Source of the DNA: Mytilus edulis
Lineage: Eukaryota > Mollusca > Bivalvia > Mytilida > Mytilidae
Length of the DNA: 64,000 bases
Direction of reading: 5' to 3'
Assembly: GCF_963676685.1 (NCBI RefSeq)
Contig: NC_092346.1
Coordinates: 43,149,289 to 43,213,288, forward strand
The notes beneath the pieces are model-generated. The model ran no database searches. It was not told the origin of the DNA and saw only the letters and a list, made by a program, of their open reading frames with translations. Numbering within the stretch: the first letter of the stretch is position 1; each line of letters opens with the position of its first letter. This document shows, piece after piece, positions 25,932 through 36,610 of this stretch. The translations under genes and the position numbers were made by a program.

Positions 25932-26046
25932 CAGAGGCGGATCCAGGGGCAGGATTCTGTGGATTAGAACCCCCATTTTTTTTTTGGGGGGGGGGGGGGG
26001 GGTGTTTGAAACTCCCCCTTCTGAAAATGGCAGGATCTGCCACTGT
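25932..26046. repeat. Short inverted-repeat element with T10-G17 core
   Basis: The ends read cagaggcggatcc and ggatctgccactg, imperfect inverted repeats. The core holds ten T then seventeen G. The ggcggatcc-type end recurs at 19139-19997 and 20047-20206, suggesting a family of short palindromic elements. The 61-codon frame over it is incidental. Confidence 0.6.
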
Positions 26047-26383
26047 CCTCATTCAACATAAGGTATAATTTTTAATATTAATCTGCATTATATTTATATA
26101 ATTAAACTGTTTACTGCAGTAAAAGTAAACTTAACTTTTTTGTTAAATAGATTTTTGGTATGTTCTCTTACAAGTAAAATAAAAATTTCTAGGCATTTAT
26201 TTGCAATTTAGTTTCATTCAATAATATAATACTGATCAAAAGCTAAAATAAAGCTGTTTCAATGGTCATGATCATAAACATTCTCATTCATAAACATCGT
26301 AATATAAAATTAATTCATTGGTCATTTAAACTGTTATAAAAATAAGAATTGAAAGAATTGCTATTACATGTAGACTGTAACAT

Positions 26384-26984
26384 AAAGGAGTAGGTTCAGT
26401 AAGACCCCTTTTTTGTCCCAAAATATAGCTGTTTTACAAAATTGTTAAAATGTAAACTTTTAGCAATTTATTGGAAAGTAGAATACTTCTATTACATACA
26501 TATGGGCTGTTTTTGACAATACAATGCATATATATCGGGTACGAGCATCATTAAGACATGCTAAATTACCAAAATCTTCACAATTTTAGCATTTGCGTTA
26601 AATTTGGGACGATTTTCGTCTTAAATAGAAGTGACCGCATCTCTGATCATTCTTAATATTTAAATCTAACTTTTAAGTTGTATTTGATGATAACACATAA
26701 CATATATAAAGATTGAGGGTGAACACGGATGTGACCACTTTCATTTTTGACAAAAACCATCTGAAAAGTGGCATATTACATGTTTTAAGGCATATTTGAT
26801 AGATTTTTCATATTTAAGCTTGAATATGAGCGTCTGAAATGACTAAATCAGTTCAAATCTTTCTTACAAACTAATTGAATCGACGGAAGTAGACACTCAA
26901 GTGTTTAAAAAGTGTACAAAATCTTTCATCAGATAAACCTGAAATTTGAAGCCAAAATGGGCCCTTACCAGACCTACTCCTTTT
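26384..26984. mobile_element. MITE-like element, imperfect terminal inverted repeats
   Basis: The left end 'aaaggagtaggttcagtaag' is mirrored by the right end 'cttaccagacctactccttt'. The ~600-bp AT-rich interior has no coding frame. The 61- and 76-codon frames just to the right (27098-27308) are unsupported. Confidence 0.7.
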
Positions 26985-27619
26985 TGAATCAAGGTTTTAA
27001 CAGTCAATCAGTAAATATTTTTTAATGATCACTGAAAATTACCCCCCAATATATACACACTATGGACATCTACATAAATGTATATAAAGAATTGTCACTA
27101 TATACTGAAACCTACCATTTGTATCAATCTTATATATAATGTAATCGCTTCTCTATTTAAGATATCGCTTCTCAAATCACCTGAGTTATGGTCATCAACT
27201 GAAATAAAAACAAGAAAAATCATATTAATTTTTAGTCTAAAAATTTGTAAATTTTCTGTTTGCAGGATTTTTATATTTGGCATTTTTGCCTTTTCATTTT
27301 GCCCCTAATGTAACATGGGCTTGCACATTGCACATTATAACTGTAAGAAGGAAGAGATTGTTTTTGTGTTCAATAAATACTGTACTGTAAGGTTGGGCAT
27401 TCCAATATTTTTATGTATAATCATTGTTATTATCAGATATGATGTATAAAGTTCAAGCTTAGAACTTCCAATGTACTTTGAAATTATGTTTTCATTTTGG
27501 TCATATTTCAATTTTTATTTCATCATGTTTTGGAAATTTTCCACCCAAGATTTTTTTTTTTTTATTAATATTGTGGACTGACATGATCTGGTTGTACAAG
27601 ATGAACAAACACAACATGT

Positions 27620-28080
27620 TATATCTATACTACTAAACGAGAAGACCTCATTTTGTGTGTCGCTTCTCTTCCTCCCAAAATAAATTAATCATCATGCTTC
27701 TGTGTCCCATAGGTACCCTGCATAGTCGCATTTGTTATCCATTCTACTGACTATTCAGTTTGGGTTATTTTGGGAGAAAAACGAAAATAAAGGCATCCGG
27801 ATATTGATTCCGTATTCAAACCGACTTTTAAGTCAGATATGACTTTTTTTAACATTGAGAACCAATCGTATGATAGATAACAAAAGTAAAAAATAAATTA
27901 GCCAATCAGGGCGTTGTTCATATCATGGTTTTTAGATCTTAAGAACCTACTATTATACCTCGGTTTAAACTTGCACATAATTTTCATAAGTACTCGGACA
28001 GGGACAAGACAATTATTTTCGCCTTTATCTGCATGTATACTATGATTAATATACTACTATAATATATAGAGACTGTCTAT
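27620..28080 (+). repeat. Dispersed repeat with a Helitron-like 5' start
   Basis: Starts 'atatctatactactaaacga', resembling the TC-start of many non-autonomous Helitrons, followed by 'gaagacctcattttgtgtgtcgc'. No CTAG-type end with hairpin could be fixed, so the class is uncertain. Confidence 0.3.
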
Positions 28081-28089
28081 ATAATATAG

Positions 28090-29180
28090 CAGTGATGGCC
28101 ATGGAGAAGAAACTTAGAATTAATAGTTAATAGAAAATTAAATACACTTTCATATTCATAATATAGAAACTTATGTTCATAGTATACAGAAACGCGAAAA
28201 AAATGGAATATAACAGAAAACAAAATATTAACGGACTTTGAAAAAAAGAGAGAGAGCTTAAAAATATTGTCCTGTCTCCATGCACCTAATATCATTTCTT
28301 AAATTCTCCAGACATAAAATCTTTTACAAAAATTCATCCCAACATAAGTACTTTCAACCAAGCTTAAAATGCCAGCAATTTTGCTTACAAGTCAAACAGG
28401 ACTTCCGGATTTAAACTTGCACATAAATTTCTGGTTTGAAATAGTCTGGAACATTTTTTCATTGATCAGCTATTTAAAAATTAATCAATCAATTATAGTC
28501 CAGACTCCAGATACATTTTTACATGTACTGCCACATTCTATCATGGAAGTTGTACAACTGACTTCCATTAATCTGGTCTTATCTTGGTCTGGTTATGGTT
28601 GTTATTTTCTATTGTTGAAATGCTTTTATTTTAATGTTTATGTCAAATTTTTCTTGCAGTTTGAAGAAGTTTTTTTTTATCAATGCCAGTTCTGACTGAA
28701 CAAATAAAATGCATTTTTTTGGAAGGAGAGTTAAATTGTACAATGTGCAACCCCTTTTATTTGCTTCTCGGCACTGTTGGAAGTGTCCTTTCATTTTTTT
28801 TTACTTTCCTTATTCATATATGTAAAAAAAACATTTGAAATTATAAGCATGATAAGAGTAAACGATTAAAACTGTGAGGTCATTACAAAAATATATCCTG
28901 CAATCAGAGTTCATAATTATAATCTATTACAAAGGGCTATGCTGAGCACAGCAAAATATAACTTCTGTCACCCCCATTCATGGACTTAGGAATAGTTTGT
29001 TAGGGTATAAGACATGTAAGAAAAGTAACTAGCTAGTATGTAGATATAGGAAGATATGGTATGAGTGCCAATGAGACAACTTAAAAAATATTTTTCCAAA
29101 TAAAAGTATTTTAAAACCTATATCTACATGTACCTAACCTCTTTTTTTCTGAAAGGAGGCAAGAAACAGAAAGATAATAT
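28090..29180. other. Intergenic AT-rich stretch
   Basis: Only a short inverted family C tail (29035-29085, 'gtgccaatgagacaac') was recognised. The 108-codon plus frame at 28369 has no family resemblance, biased composition and no splice context, and is treated as chance. Confidence 0.5.
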
Positions 29181-29184
29181 GATA

Positions 29185-29792
29185 TAGAGTGGGGTGTGCA
29201 TATTCGCCGGGGACACAATTTCGCCGTTTTACTATTTTGAGGTGTAAATACTTCAAAAGATGACTGAAATGGAAGAAATATGCCGGTGACTTAGATTTTT
29301 ATAACAAATATGGTTATTTTTTAAACTACGACAAAATTGCGGCACTTACCACAAAGGACTGAAAAACGGACAACAATTTTCAGCCATTTTCCTGAATAAA
29401 AAACACAATTTAAAAAAAGTATTTCTTAGTAAATTTTTTACTGATTGCCCTAAATTTCAGTTCTGTACAACTTTAAAATGTCTGCTATTGCTATCTATAA
29501 TGAAGTTGATTTGAAAAATATTGTTTAAAGCTGCAGTTATTTGGGTTTAAATAGAAATATAAAAACGGCGAATATGTGTCCCCCATTGACAAAACATCAG
29601 GCAATTTCAAACATCCTTAAATCTAACTTTTCAGATGATTATTTTCAAACAAACACGTTTTCAAGCTTAAGAATATTTTGCATTTGAAGTAATCTTCATA
29701 TAGAAATATTAGTATACTTCAAAAACATATAGACCTGAACATAAACTGTAGAAAACATGGAAAGATACGGCGAAAATGAGCACTCCACTCTA
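29185..29792. mobile_element. MITE-like element with 25-bp inverted repeats bounded by TA
   Basis: The left end TAGAGTGGGGTGTGCATATTCGCCG and the right end form a 25-bp inverted pair with 4 mismatches. Both ends carry an outer TA, as expected if TA is the target duplication of a Tc1/mariner-type element. The 608-bp interior has no coding frame. Confidence 0.8.
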
Positions 29793-29794
29793 AA

Positions 29795-30720
29795 TATATA
29801 ATATTCTCATAATATTTTTTTTATACACTTTACTACAATTTGTACAGGGAGTTTAAGTTAAACAGTTGAAACCACTATTCCTAGATTATCTCTTACATGT
29901 AATTTTATACAGGTCAGTATAGGAAAATTTAAGGGACAATCATGACAAAAGTCGATACATCAGAAAAAAAAGATATCTACAATATCTACAACGCTGGATG
30001 GCATTTTGTATCAAGTTCAAATTAGTTTTTGGTAAGAAAGGAGAACAGAAACACAGACACCATTTTTTTTCAGATCAGATGTCAAAAAGAAAAAAAAATG
30101 TTTACAGAAGGATTAGACACACTTGAATATCAGTCAATAAAATTTTCAATTGCAAAATGGTCTTCCCAATTATGATATCCCAGTAACAATATCTATCATG
30201 TCTATACATTGTAAATAGTATATATACCCTGTTTTTAAAAAATAAAAGCATAAAATCTAAAAACACTGAAAATAAAATTAAATGACACAGACCATTTGAT
30301 TAATACTCCACCGTTTTGAGAAATTCATTTCTTTCTTTTCCGAACTTTTTCTCTCAGTACATGTGAAGCTGTAAATGCAAAACAAATTGTTTAACTTAAA
30401 TTCTTAAAGGTGCAACATGTACAATGTACAATGTATGTCATCTATCAAAGACATGTACACGTATGTACAACAAAATATACATGTTACATTTCTTATTTAC
30501 ATAAAATGGACTGATCCATATCATTCAAAAATCAATATGTTAACTTATTTACATATAAATGTTCATTTTCACAAGAGAAATTACATACACTGTCAACATT
30601 AAAGTACATTTTATGTTAATATAACATAATTTGTGCATAAAGATCGTAATAATATTCCAGCACTGAAGTCAAAAAAGTAATGAAATAAAAAACAGAAACT
30701 GAAACAGACCAAATTGCTGC
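29795..30720. other. Region downstream of the CREBZF gene; possible 3' UTR
   Basis: AT-rich, with no supported coding frame. It lies 3' of the bZIP gene on the minus strand, so part is likely its 3' UTR, but I found no clear AATAAA on that strand close to the stop and cannot place the end. Confidence 0.4.
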
Positions 30721-30721
30721 A

Positions 30722-31621
30722 TTAATTGGGATCAGTTATTCTACCATAAGTGTGATCACCTGACACATTTGCTGCTTTCTTTGTGTTTGTAGCCATTTTT
30801 GAACAGGTCGCACAGAACTCTAATGACACTGCATCTCCCGCAACATGAAGGCAAATTCCATTCATTAGATTTTCAGAGTTGATAATTGTTTTATTTTCCT
30901 GATTTTCAGTGTTTTCTTTTGATGTTTTTTCCTGCGTTTCAGAATTGCTAACACTAATACTACAACTTATATTTCTTGTTGATCTTCGTACAACTTTCTT
31001 CACAGTAGGAGATTCTACGTTTTCCTGATTTTCACGGGACCCATCAAAAACTGAACTTTTACGTTTTCTTAGATTTGTATTGTCATTTTCATCCTTGCTT
31101 ACATTTGTGGGACAATTATTGTTAACATTAAATGAGGAATAAAACCGAACACCAGGGGTGGAACAAACTGATCCAATTAGTTTTGAAAGAGTGCTCTGAT
31201 TAGCAATTACACCTTTGAGATATTCAACCTCAGCCACTAAATCTGACATTTCTGATTCCATTGTCCCCATCTTTGACATCAAGTTGGAATTTTGGACATG
31301 CAATTTTTCAACACTTGCTTCCAAATTTGTGACATATTCCTTCTTCTTTTGTCGATTTTCTCGTGCAAGAATTGCATTTTTTGACATACATGTAGTTTCT
31401 GATTTTAAGTATTGTACAGAATGTTTCGTTGTGTTCGGTTCTGAGTGGTGTAATGAGCCTGTCAAATGTGTAATTAATTGTTCGTCTGATGTACTTTCAC
31501 GTGTTCCGTCGTTCACAAGGGTGAAATCGCCTAAAATGCCGTCAAATAAATCATCACTTGAGCAAGATTTGGAATCAGTTGTGATATTGTCATTGATACC
31601 AAAAGAATCTATATATGACAT
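30722..31621 (-). CDS. CREBZF: CREBZF/Zhangfei-type bZIP transcription factor (intronless)
   Basis: A 299-residue nuclear bZIP regulator. The basic region at residues 81-96 reads KNAILARENRQKKKEY, with the invariant N and R; the Asn before the Arg matches the CREBZF variant. The zipper is a perfect heptad at L100, L107, L114, M121, L128 and L135, ending in YLKGVIANQSTLSKLIG, close to the human YLRAVLANETGLARLL. A C-terminal ICLHV...VSLEFCATC motif (residues 256-273) matches the CREBZF tail. DHTY at 289-292 fits the [DE]HxY HCF-1-binding motif. In human CREBZF the DHDY motif precedes the CLHV motif, whereas here it follows (human order from memory). A basic RKRKSS (185-190) may be a nuclear localisation signal. 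The N-terminus is acidic and serine-rich. The single uninterrupted frame starts at the first ATG. The CREBZF call rests on motif recognition, not a search. Confidence 0.85.
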   Translation of the reverse strand: MSYIDSFGINDNITTDSKSCSSDDLFDGILGDFTLVNDGTRESTSDEQLITHLTGSLHHSEPNTTKHSVQYLKSETTCMSKNAILARENRQKKKEYVTNLEASVEKLHVQNSNLMSKMGTMESEMSDLVAEVEYLKGVIANQSTLSKLIGSVCSTPGVRFYSSFNVNNNCPTNVSKDENDNTNLRKRKSSVFDGSRENQENVESPTVKKVVRRSTRNISCSISVSNSETQEKTSKENTENQENKTIINSENLMNGICLHVAGDAVSLEFCATCSKMATNTKKAANVSGDHTYGRITDPN

Positions 31622-31701
31622 GATTGAGGCAAACCAGGGAGCTTAACAATTTACTGCAGTTAAGGTTAATTTAAAACCCTTTGTTTCTTTCCCGTGTCTG
31701 C

Positions 31702-31827
31702 ATGAAAATGGCGTACCTCGTGGATGTGCTCGATTCACTGATTTGTATAAACTGGAATATGTTCTGGACGCACCAGCATCAAGAGTTTTTTAAAAGAGCC
31801 ATAATGGCATTTATAGATTGGAAATAG
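31702..31827 (+). CDS. Possible 41-codon divergent small ORF next to CREBZF
   Basis: Frame MKMAYLVDVLDSLI... ending ...AFIDWK, opening 80 bp from the CREBZF ATG on the opposite strand. The second in-frame ATG (31708) has a strong context (gaaaATGg). Composition is protein-like (Trp, His, Phe, few low-complexity runs) and differs from the AT-rich surroundings. I do not recognise the product. It could be a microprotein driven by a shared bidirectional promoter, a 5' exon of an unresolved plus-strand gene (no good donor is visible), or chance. Confidence 0.25.
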   Translation: MKMAYLVDVLDSLICINWNMFWTHQHQEFFKRAIMAFIDWK

Positions 31828-32059
31828 TTCTCCTCAATAGGCTCAACTATCCAAATTGCTTTATTAAATGTTTTCATCTAAACTGTAACCTTAATAAAAA
31901 CCGTGGTGTTTAATCAACATTTTTTTTACACATTTAGGAAAACATGTACAGAATACTTCAAAAATAGCAAACAAACACAACTTTTATTATAACTATCACT
32001 AATGACCAGCTGCGAACGTCTTGCTAGGGCGCACAGTGTAAAAAAAACTCTTTAGTTTT

Positions 32060-32378
32060 CAACTTTACGTTCGACGTTTGTCCAATACTTGATAATTTGA
32101 CTAAACTTCATTAAAGATTAGCGGTCCTCAAGGAATAGCATGTTGACACTTACATGTAATTCACTTGTTTCAGATACTTACATGATTTTGTATTTCATGT
32201 ATATATATAGTGAATATTATGAATTTATTTTTCTCTTGTTCTACAGACAATTTATAGTTAGCATGAATATTGCATCAACATATGTTAAAAATTGTAAACT
32301 TTGTAATATTTGTACTGTTTGTTCTGAATAAGGGCCTCAAGGTAGATCAGCGAAAGCTTATTGAGTCACCCTCTTTAA
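32060..32378 (+). repeat. Probable 3' tail of a further retroelement
   Basis: Ends with 'gggcctcaaggtagatcagcgaaagctt...ccctctttaaat', resembling molluscan LINE 3' ends with an A-rich terminus, and abuts the truncated LINE that follows. No coding part remains. The 63-codon frame inside is not supported. Confidence 0.35.
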
Positions 32379-34505
32379 ATTAAAAAAGTTGTTTCAAACT
32401 TAAAAAATGGCAAAGCTTCAGGTAGTGATGAAATTTTAAATGAGTATATAAAGAATACAATTGACGATTTAATGCCAATTTATGTTAAGCTATTCAATTT
32501 GATTTTAGATACTGGAATTGTTCCAGACAGTTGGTCTAATGGAATCATGATTACTATATTTAAAAATAAAGGATCAAGATCTGATCCCGAAATGTACAGA
32601 GGAATCACTTTGAATTCATGCTTTAGTAAAACTTTTTCTGCTATGTTGAATTACAGGTTAAATAATTATGCAGATCACGTAGACCTGATTTCAAAGTCAT
32701 AAGCAGGTTTTCGTAGAGGATTCTCTACTGTTGACAATATATTTGTATTGTATTCGTTAATTACTATATATTTTTCATTTGGTAAGAAGCTATTTTGCAC
32801 TTTTATAGACTTTAAAAGCGCTTTTGACACTGTATGGAGGTCAGGATTGTGGCAAAAAATGCAAAAATCAAACATTAAAGGTAAACTATTTAATGTGATA
32901 TATAATATGTATCAAAATATAAAAACATGTGTCAAGAAAGGAAATGAATTTTCCGAATTTTTTATATCTCATACAGGAGTAAAACAAGGTGAAAATCTAT
33001 CACCTTTTTTATTTTCTTTGTTTCTAAATGATTTAGAAAGTTATTTTGTGGAAAATAATATAGAAAGTCTAAATAATATTTCAAAGCTGTGCTTGGAATC
33101 ATTAGAAATGTATGTTAAATTGTTTATTATACTGTACGCAGATGATACTGCGCTATTGTCTGAAAGTGCAGAAGAATTACAAAAAACCCTTGTATGTTTT
33201 GAAGAATATTGTAAAAAATGGAAGCTTAAGATTAACACAAGCAAAACCAAAGCAGTGATTTTTAGTAAAAGGAAAGTAAAAAGAAATCAGAATTTTATGA
33301 TATATGGTGAAAAAATTGAAATAGTTGATTCCTACTGCTACCTTGGTGTACTTTTCAATTACAACGGTAGCTTTTGTACAGCACGAAAAAAACTTCTTGT
33401 TCAAGCACAGAAGTCTTTGTATGCTCTATACCGAAAAATAAAAAATATATGTATTCCCGTCGATTTGCAGCTAAAACTTTTTGACTCATTGGTTAGTCCT
33501 GTTTTATTATATGCTTCAGAGGTATGGGGATTTGAAAATAAAGAAAGCATTGAGAAAATACACCTTCAATTTTGCAAAAACATTTTGAAATTAAGAAGCA
33601 GTACACCAAATTATATGGTGTATGGGGAACTCGGAAGATTCCCTTTGGAAACCATTATTAAACGTAAAATGGTGTTGTTTTGGAATAACTTGTTATCGGA
33701 AAATAACAAGTTATCTTCCATTATGTATAAATTAATGCTCAAATTACATTTTCAAAACCCCGCAAAATTTAAATGGATTACGTACGTTAAATCCATATTT
33801 GACGAAAATGGAATTAGTTTTATTTGGCAAAATCAACTTCCATTGGATAAACTGGGATTAAAGAACATTATTTCACAAAAACTGAATGATCAATTCATCC
33901 AACATTGGTTTTCACAAATGAATAACTCTTCAAGAGGTGCATTTTATTCATTTTATAAAGAGGAATTTCGTTTGGAAACCTATTTGATAAAGTTGAAGCT
34001 GTGTGACAGGATTTATATGGCAAAACTCAGATGTTCAAATTTAAAAATTCCTGTAGAAACGGGAAGATGGTCCGGAATTCCAAAAAATGCACGAATTTGT
34101 CATCTTTGTGGAAATGGAATAGGAGATGAATTTCATTATCTTTTTAAATGTCAAAAACAGGAAATAAAACTGCTTAGAAATAAATATATTCCACAATATT
34201 ATACTGCAAATCCAACGGAGTACAAATTGAAACAGCTTTTAACATTTTGTCATGTAGAACTTTACAAAAACTTAGCAATATTTTTAAAAATTCTTACACG
34301 ATACTTGTGATTTATGTTGGTTTTTAGTTGAAAGTTATGGTAGTTTGTAAATTGACATTTGCTATATTTTCCCATGTATGTAGCATTATTATGTTTAGTG
34401 TGAATGTATTGAGTATAAACATGTGTATACGTGTATATATGATGTCCTCTTGTACACCTATGTGTCTGAGGTTTATTAATAAAGTATTGTCTATTGTCTA
34501 TTAAA
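32379..34505 (+). pseudogene. 5'-truncated non-LTR retrotransposon (LINE copy 1), reverse transcriptase with internal stop
   Basis: Coding runs in one frame from about 32379 to the stop at 34308-34310, broken by one TAA at 32700-32702 where the related copy at 37414-40968 has Gln before AGFRQG. RT motifs are visible: NGKASGSDEILNEY, FIDFKSAFDTVW, TGVKQGENLSPFLFSLFLND and LYADDTALLSE. The C-terminal part holds the CHLCG...FHYLFKC zinc-knuckle-like motif. The endonuclease and ORF1 are missing. The 3' tail has AATAAA and a short TATTGTC tandem ending near 34505. Likely dead on arrival. It lies on the strand opposite to the host genes. Confidence 0.9.
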
Positions 34506-35275
34506 TAAAGTCATTATACTTATTTACTTACTTATATGATATTAAATACATTGTAAAAACTTGGGTTCAATTTGGTTTTAAGATATAAATTAATTAAATC
34601 GTTTGTAAAACATATTCATTTTTTATAATAATTGTTTTTTTCATATGATACATGTTTGGTTATTTAAAATATAACCAGAACATGTTACGTAAGCATTTTT
34701 ACTCGTGTATAGAATTTTAATATATTTATTTTGAATAGTTTCTCAATCTTTTACTGAAAGTCAAAGGGTTTCCCAGCCCAGGATAAAATGGGATTGGGGT
34801 CCAACTATATGTTCCTATTCAAATGCATAGGTCGTTAACATGAGGGTCCAATCTCCGGAACCCCCCTTTTAGGTCAGCCACACTGTGGTTACTATTATCA
34901 CAGATGTAGAATATTTAGATTTCTTAAAAATTCTTACGTGACAAATAGAGATTGATTAAGTACCTTTGTCGGGGACTATTATGCTAATAGAATCCCAGGT
35001 TTTTGTTAATACTTTATTAAAATGTAAAAGATATTCCTTTTTACAATAATTTCATGATTTTGTTAACTAAAAATGGTAAATGACAGGTAAAAATCAAGAT
35101 TAAAGTAACACGAGTAATCAAGAGGACCCTCTTATTCTCAATAAAGCGGTCTTTTTCACCAATATGGCATTTCATTTTCAACCTTGACTACCATCGGATT
35201 GCTGGTCTCTCACATTCGGTAAATAGTGAGTTTACATTTTATTGGCCAAATTATAGAGGAAAATGTAAAATCATG
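34506..35275. other. Intergenic stretch between retroelements
   Basis: AT-rich; around 34760-34880 it contains a degenerate 'cccagcc...ggaaccccccttttaggtc' segment like the short family D elements. No gene is supported. Confidence 0.4.
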
Positions 35276-35480
35276 TGCAAAAATACTGAACTCCGAGGGA
35301 AATTCAAAACGAACTTGAAGTCCATAATCAAATCATGGAAAAATCAAAAGCTTAAACACATCAAACGAATGGATAACAACTGTTATATTCCTGACTTGGT
35401 ACAGACATTTTCTTATGTAGAAAATGGTGGATTAAACCTGCATGGTTTTATAGCTCTCTAAACCACTCACTTGTATGACA
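35276..35480 (+). repeat. Dispersed repeat fragment ('ggataacaactgttatattcctgac')
   Basis: Contains 'ggataacaactgttatattc', 'gacttggtacagacattttct' and 'gttttatagctctctaaacc', partly shared with 12640-12910. Known to me as a repeat type in mussels; the class is unknown. The 62-codon frame is incidental. Confidence 0.5.
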
Positions 35481-35754
35481 GTCGTATCTGTATTACAATA
35501 TTTTACAATAATTATATTTCATTATATTTTGCAACCATAAGTGTCGTTTTCGGTTATATCTATCACCACATACCGTAATCAGTGTACTATAAAGGGAATT
35601 CTTACATCGAAAATACAATTATTGCGCTCTCTTTTTGTGGTTGAAATATATTTCTTAGAATATATATTTATAACGAAAGCATAGAATATGTCAGTAATTT
35701 TCTGGTGTACGTATATATAGGAGCTAGCGGATCAATGAATTTTTTTTAAAGTGA

Positions 35755-35820
35755 AAGGGGGATATTTGTTGCATATTGTGCAGTAGGTCGTATGTTCGAA
35801 CCCCGACGAGGTCAAATCAA
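35755..35820 (+). repeat. Possible tRNA-derived SINE remnant
   Basis: The segment 'gtcgtatgttcgaaccccgac' resembles an RNA polymerase III B box (GTTCGAACCCC). No cloverleaf or A box at the right distance can be drawn, so this is not a tRNA gene; a SINE fragment is the modest alternative. Confidence 0.3.
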
Positions 35821-36057
35821 ATCAAAGATTTTAAGGATGTTCTTAGGTCAGGTGATCTCATGTTTAGGATTTTTTTTTGTCAAACGTTCAGATTTCTTGT
35901 GATTTTTCCTACGATACAAGGTAAAATATTCCCCCAATAAGACCCGTTTTTTTCTTTCATATAAGACTTCACAGCTCCTTGAAGGTTACTTATCAAAATA
36001 AAAGTTGATTATAGATTTCTTTTCTTTCGATTTGAGACCCAAATAATGTCCATGCAA

Positions 36058-36362
36058 ATCACAGGTATTTGGGGCATGCCCTTTTGTGGGCTCCACTGTA
36101 AAAAAAAAGTCTTTTTGTTTCAATACTTTAAATGTTCTACAATACATATAGACATATAAAAAGTCTCAACAACCCATTACTAGTCGATTACAATACCCTT
36201 TTAACTTTCCACACGAACCTGCTTTTTTTCACTCGATAACATAGTAATGGATTGTTGAGACTTGTTATACATCTTTACATTGTAGAAAGTAGTAAATATG
36301 AACAAAAATAAGACCTTTTTTACGGCCCAAAAAAGAGGACTCCATGCCCAAATAACTGTGAT
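36058..36362. mobile_element. Foldback element, ~120-bp imperfect inverted arms
   Basis: The left arm (atcacaggtatttggggcat...caacccattacta) and the right arm (reverse complement atcacagttatttgggcatg...caatccattacta) pair over about 120 bp with gaps around a ~60-bp centre. The 305-bp palindrome would fold almost completely, as foldback or MITE elements do. It lies about 250 bp upstream of the LINE ORF1. Confidence 0.8.
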
Positions 36363-36610
36363 GTAAATATGACTTATGGTAAAAGTCCGAGTCAGCCTAT
36401 TCCCGCCATCAGCAAAAAAAAAATTATTTTAACTTATTTTGTTCCTTTACTAATGCTAATACCACTTATATAATTTTTATTTCTAAATTCTAGTTTTTTT
36501 AATTGCACCGAAGTAGTCATCCTGTAATTTGGTGGGTTTTCTTTTTGGCTTCTCTGCTAAGCACTTGGTCTACTGCGTAACTTAACAAATTTGATAAAAC
36601 GGTAAACAGT

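Noticed and set aside
28369..28695. 108-codon plus-strand ORF
   Set aside because: Low-complexity, hydrophobic AT-driven composition with no family resemblance; a long chance frame in AT-rich DNA.
31215..31646. 143-codon plus-strand ORF over the CREBZF gene
   Set aside because: It is the antisense shadow of the bZIP coding sequence, whose heptad pattern and tail motifs decide the strand.
35755..35820. tRNA gene suggested by a GTTCGAACCCC B box
   Set aside because: No acceptor stem, anticodon arm or correctly spaced A box can be drawn; kept only as a possible SINE remnant.
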